22,799 bases of DNA. Source: an uncultured Clostridia bacterium (GTDB lineage Bacteria; Bacillota; Clostridia; Oscillospirales; Acutalibacteraceae). The stretch spans positions 1 through 22,799 of the forward strand of contig CALEII010000019.1 in assembly GCA_937876205.1 (NCBI GenBank), read 5' to 3'. The notes beneath the pieces were generated by a model. The model was not told the DNA's origin and did no database searches. It saw nothing but the letters and a program-made list of their open reading frames with translations. The translations under genes were made by a program, and so were the position numbers. This document shows, piece by piece, positions 20,031 to 22,799 of the stretch; the stretch's first letter is position 1, and each line of letters opens with the position of its first letter.

Positions 20031-21734
20031 TTATGCTGACTTTTCTGTAGGTTTAGAGATATAACCTATTGCCACTCCCTGACGGGTATCTGCTGTGAAG
20101 CATGGCTCGTCATTTTCGGGTATTTCAAGATAACCCACAAAGTTGTAGCGAATCACCACTCTTTGTGTCTTGTTCTTACCCTTGCCCTCTGCCTCATAAA
20201 CATCAATGTGGTCTATGAGCTCGTGAATGAGTGGTGCTGTAATCGTATCCATATCCAAGAATTTTCTTACTGCACCGATAAACATATCCTTGTTGTGCTG
20301 AACCGTTTGCATATTTGCAACCTGTTCTCTCAGGTTAAATATCTTGACTTTCAGTTCAGCTCGTTCAACCTCATATTTGTGGGACATGTGGGTAAACCAT
20401 TCATCCGTAACCTTGCCTGTTGCATTGTCCTCATACAAGTTTTCATAGAGCGTTGCCACCATCTGTTGACGGACTATTGCTTTCTGCAGTTCTCCTTCAA
20501 GGAACTTCTTCTCATCATAGAAATCTTTGTTAGTTTTCTTTTCAAGGATATCAGCAAGCAATGCTTCATCCTTTTGTAACATTATCGCAAGGCGTTTCAG
20601 TTCAAGGATTACTATTTGCTCAAGTGCATCAGCACGGATATAGTGTCGTTCAGGGCAAGTGCCACGGGTATCCTTTACATAATTACTGCAACTGAAATAG
20701 TGAATATCCTTGTTTACGGTATTGGTATGATAACTCATATTACTGCCGCAATCTGCACAGCGTATAAGACCACTGAAGATATGCTTTCTTGCATTCTCTT
20801 TTTTAGGTGCTCTGCGTTTTGTTCTTGCCGTATGCTTCTGTACCATTTCCCAAGTGTCACGGTCAATGATTGGCTCGTGAACATCCTTGAAGATTTTCCA
20901 ATTCTCTACAGGGTTATCAATACGGGTTTTGTTCTTAAAATTTTTGGAATAGGTCTTGAAGTTGATAACATCACCGCAGTATTCCTGTTGACAGAGAATT
21001 TTCTGTACAGTTGTCTTGCACCACTTGTACGGATTCGGTTGAGTTTTCTTACCGCTACGGTTTAAGCCTTTGCTTTGCCAATATGCCATAGGGATAAGCA
21101 CCTGTCTGTTCTGTAACTCCCTTGCAATAGCTTCGTTACCCATACCGTCAAGACACATTCTGTAAATATCCCTGACTACCTCAGCCGCTTCGGTATCAAT
21201 TATCCACTTTTTCTTGTTCTCAGGACTTTTCATATACCCGTAAGGTGGCTGTGATAACGGTTCTCCCATATTGCCACGAATACGATGAGCACTCCTGACC
21301 TTACGGCTGATATCCCTCGCATACATTTCATTCATAACATTCTTGAATGGTGCGATTTCGTTTTCACCCTCATCACTGTCAACCATATCATTAACAGCGA
21401 TAAACCTTACGTTATGCTCAGGGAAATAGTTATCTGTGTAATGACCAACCGAAACATAATCTCGTCCTAATCTAGAAAGGTCTTTGACGATAACAACTGA
21501 GATATATCCCATTTCGATATCATCGAGAAGCTCCTGAAAAGCAGGTCTGTTGAAGTTTGTACCAGTATAGCCGTCATCAACATAATACTTGGTATTTGTT
21601 AACCCTAATTCCTTTGCCTTTTGTGTCAGCATTTTCTTTTGGTTGCCGATTGAATTACTCTCTGTTTCAGTACCGTCATCTTTTGATAATCGGCAGTAGA
21701 TAGCAGTAATTCCGATATTTGCATCAGACTGCAT
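20031..21734 (-). CDS. Large serine recombinase (site-specific integrase)
   Basis: A 567-aa large serine recombinase. The resolvase domain (about residues 8-150) has catalytic S17 in AIYCRLSKDD and the DLSRLGRD motif (near 85-92). The Recombinase domain runs from about 155 to 300, and a zinc ribbon uses C326, C329, C349 and C360. The C-terminal part is a coiled coil with a DUF4368-like end. Such enzymes insert and excise mobilisable or conjugative elements at specific sites, usually leaving short attachment sequences next to their gene. I chose ATG 21734, preceded by AAGGAGG and overlapping the previous stop codon by one base (TAATG), rather than the in-frame ATG 27 bp further upstream that lies inside the preceding gene. 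It is the last gene before the chromosomal tRNA-Leu, so the element end is likely just downstream. Confidence 0.94.
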   Translation of the reverse strand: MQSDANIGITAIYCRLSKDDGTETESNSIGNQKKMLTQKAKELGLTNTKYYVDDGYTGTNFNRPAFQELLDDIEMGYISVVIVKDLSRLGRDYVSVGHYTDNYFPEHNVRFIAVNDMVDSDEGENEIAPFKNVMNEMYARDISRKVRSAHRIRGNMGEPLSQPPYGYMKSPENKKKWIIDTEAAEVVRDIYRMCLDGMGNEAIARELQNRQVLIPMAYWQSKGLNRSGKKTQPNPYKWCKTTVQKILCQQEYCGDVINFKTYSKNFKNKTRIDNPVENWKIFKDVHEPIIDRDTWEMVQKHTARTKRRAPKKENARKHIFSGLIRCADCGSNMSYHTNTVNKDIHYFSCSNYVKDTRGTCPERHYIRADALEQIVILELKRLAIMLQKDEALLADILEKKTNKDFYDEKKFLEGELQKAIVRQQMVATLYENLYEDNATGKVTDEWFTHMSHKYEVERAELKVKIFNLREQVANMQTVQHNKDMFIGAVRKFLDMDTITAPLIHELIDHIDVYEAEGKGKNKTQRVVIRYNFVGYLEIPENDEPCFTADTRQGVAIGYISKPTEKSA

Positions 21735-21970
21735 TAGTCCTCCTTCCCGGCAGTCAAACATATATATTCTGCATTCATTGTATTTCTATCATCGGCACTT
21801 GTCAAATGTGCAAAATCACTGCCTACATATTTTTGTGCTTTGTCGCTTATGGTGTTTTCAATCTTACAGATATTAACGGGTGCAAACTTAGAAGAAACCT
21901 TGTAACGAACACCGCCAATAACATATTCTTCTTCACCGATAAGACCGTAAAAATCCTTAAGCTTTTTCAT
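21734..21970 (-). CDS. Small uncharacterised protein between ParB and the recombinase
   Basis: A 78-aa protein with no recognisable domain; it is mixed alpha/beta with YVIGGVRYKVSSKFAP near residues 16-31 and a C-terminal ECICLT-like strand. Its start overlaps the ParB stop codon (TAATG, 1 nt) and its stop overlaps the recombinase start in the same way, so the three proteins are made as a coupled set. Position suggests a directionality factor, a regulator of the recombinase or an accessory of the replication/partition part, but no basic DNA-binding pattern is obvious. Real gene is supported by the conserved-looking coupling and ribosome-binding sites. Confidence 0.7.
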   Translation of the reverse strand: MKKLKDFYGLIGEEEYVIGGVRYKVSSKFAPVNICKIENTISDKAQKYVGSDFAHLTSADDRNTMNAEYICLTAGKED

Positions 21971-22799
21971 TATCTCGCACCTCTGTCTTTCTGTCTCATA
22001 AGATGCTTTCCGTAATACTCAACAGCCTTTGCAAGAAAATCTTCCTTTTCCTTTACGGTAGCATTAGATTTCATATATTTGCTGATTTTATCCTCGGGAA
22101 TTTTAACCGTAACAACCTGATTAGGTTTTGGTTGTTTTACCATACTAAGAATTGTACCGACATCAAGCTTTCCCTCTTGTGCCAGCTTCTTCATTTTCTG
22201 TGCCTGAGCAAGGGAAGGTGTAGCAAGTTCTTTCTCAATAGCCTCAGCCAAAAAGTTCTGATGTCCTTGGCTAAGATATGAAAGCTCAACAGCAGGACCA
22301 AGTGCGATTTTACCGCTATCTACCAAAGCAAGAAGCCTTAGAATCAGGTTAGTAAGGCGGATATATCTTTTCACCTGAGAAGCACTGTCGATATCAGATA
22401 TTTCATCTGCTGACAACTTCGGTCCGACTTGGTCCGAAGTTAAATCTGTTCGTTTACCTTGTTTTTTAATGGCATCCATTTTCATTTTGTAGGCGAAGGC
22501 TTTTTCCGAGGGCAGAATATGCTCACGGTGCAGATTACTGTCAACAAGGATAATGTCTGCTTCTTCCTTGCTTATGTCCAATATAACAACGGGAACCTCT
22601 GTCAGTTTAAGCCTTGTTGCGGCAAGGTATCTTCTGTGACCTGATATGATTTCGTACACATCAGCTTTATCGTCCTTTCGCACCATTAAAGGCTGAATAA
22701 TACCGTTTTCACGGATACTGTTTTCCAACGGCTTCATATCCTCTTCACGGCACTTGTACGGATTCTTAAAATTGGGAACAATACTGCTCATAGGCATCT
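21970..22799 (-). CDS. ParB/Spo0J-like nuclease or partition protein, cut by the window edge
   Basis: At least 276 aa; the N-terminus probably continues beyond the window because the ParB domain starts almost at the edge. The ParB N-terminal domain (about 1-95) has the pattern LENSIRENGIIQPLMVRKDD...YEIISGHRRYLAATRL, including GHRR of box II, then VDSNLHREHILPSEKAFAYKMKM. A helix-turn-helix/central region (about 125-200: ISDIDSASQVKRYIRLTNLI) and a C-terminal segment typical of element-borne ParB follow. On integrative elements these proteins bind parS-like sites and help maintenance or partition. It is followed directly by the 78-aa gene. The upstream start is unknown; ATG codons near the edge may be internal. 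Confidence 0.85.
   Translation of the reverse strand, partial: MPMSSIVPNFKNPYKCREEDMKPLENSIRENGIIQPLMVRKDDKADVYEIISGHRRYLAATRLKLTEVPVVILDISKEEADIILVDSNLHREHILPSEKAFAYKMKMDAIKKQGKRTDLTSDQVGPKLSADEISDIDSASQVKRYIRLTNLILRLLALVDSGKIALGPAVELSYLSQGHQNFLAEAIEKELATPSLAQAQKMKKLAQEGKLDVGTILSMVKQPKPNQVVTVKIPEDKISKYMKSNATVKEKEDFLAKAVEYYGKHLMRQKDRGAR

Noticed and set aside
20163..21065. Plus-strand open frames inside the recombinase gene
   Set aside because: Cysteine- and isoleucine-rich shadows of the recombinase reading frame.

Overview
This 22.8-kb window looks like a chromosomal stretch from a gut or rumen Clostridia, most likely an Oscillospirales/Ruminococcaceae-type Bacillota. The evidence is moderate GC, strong AGGAGG-type ribosome-binding sites, TTGACA/TATAAT promoters often with an extended TGn -10, secreted proteins with dockerin repeats of the 'DADGNGRLTAADAREILR' type, BspA-like leucine-rich repeats and GLUG-type surface repeats. 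The call rests on gene content only; there is no rRNA or marker gene that fixes a genus.

Layout. (1) 25-4276, minus strand: an operon nadB-nadC-gtrA-like-metallophosphoesterase-comF, read from an extended -10 promoter that is divergent from hflX. NadB and NadC are the first and last enzymes of de novo quinolinate/NAD synthesis; nadA is not in the window. The short gap between the gtrA-like gene and the phosphoesterase gene consists of two overlapping, mutually exclusive hairpins, one of which hides the ribosome-binding site. (2) 4333-8273, plus strand: hflX and a ChbG/YdjC-type deacetylase as one unit with a terminator, then a secreted dockerin protein. (3) 8305-11395, plus strand: two tightly coupled genes of unknown function, visibly richer in A/T and TTA/ATA/AGA codons than their surroundings, with their own promoter. 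The second has a TerB-like helical region and a beta-rich, propeller-like half. This is the best candidate for a horizontally acquired, possibly undescribed defence or stress cassette. (4) 11403-13633, minus strand: a slipin/SPFH-NfeD operon and a small HD-type alarmone hydrolase gene. Upstream of the latter lie two tandem consensus promoters and a 122-bp inverted-repeat element that pairs better as minus-strand RNA than as plus-strand RNA.

(5) 13674-17070, plus strand: an unusual protein that joins an ECF sigma factor-like cytoplasmic part, one membrane helix and an extracellular GLUG repeat domain. It is followed by a membrane-anchored LRR surface protein. (6) 17073-18459, plus strand: a two-gene nucleotide-sugar unit (SDR epimerase/dehydratase plus cupin), convergent with a second dockerin protein on the minus strand. 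(7) 19430-19955: a non-coding stretch with a MITE-like 160-bp inverted-repeat element, an A/T palindrome, and an intact tRNA-Leu(GAG) with a perfect consensus promoter and terminator. (8) 20031-22799, minus strand: the end of an integrated mobile element, with ParB-like protein (cut by the window edge), a 78-aa protein and a large serine recombinase joined by two TAATG stop-start overlaps. The element boundary probably lies between the tRNA terminator and the recombinase stop codon.
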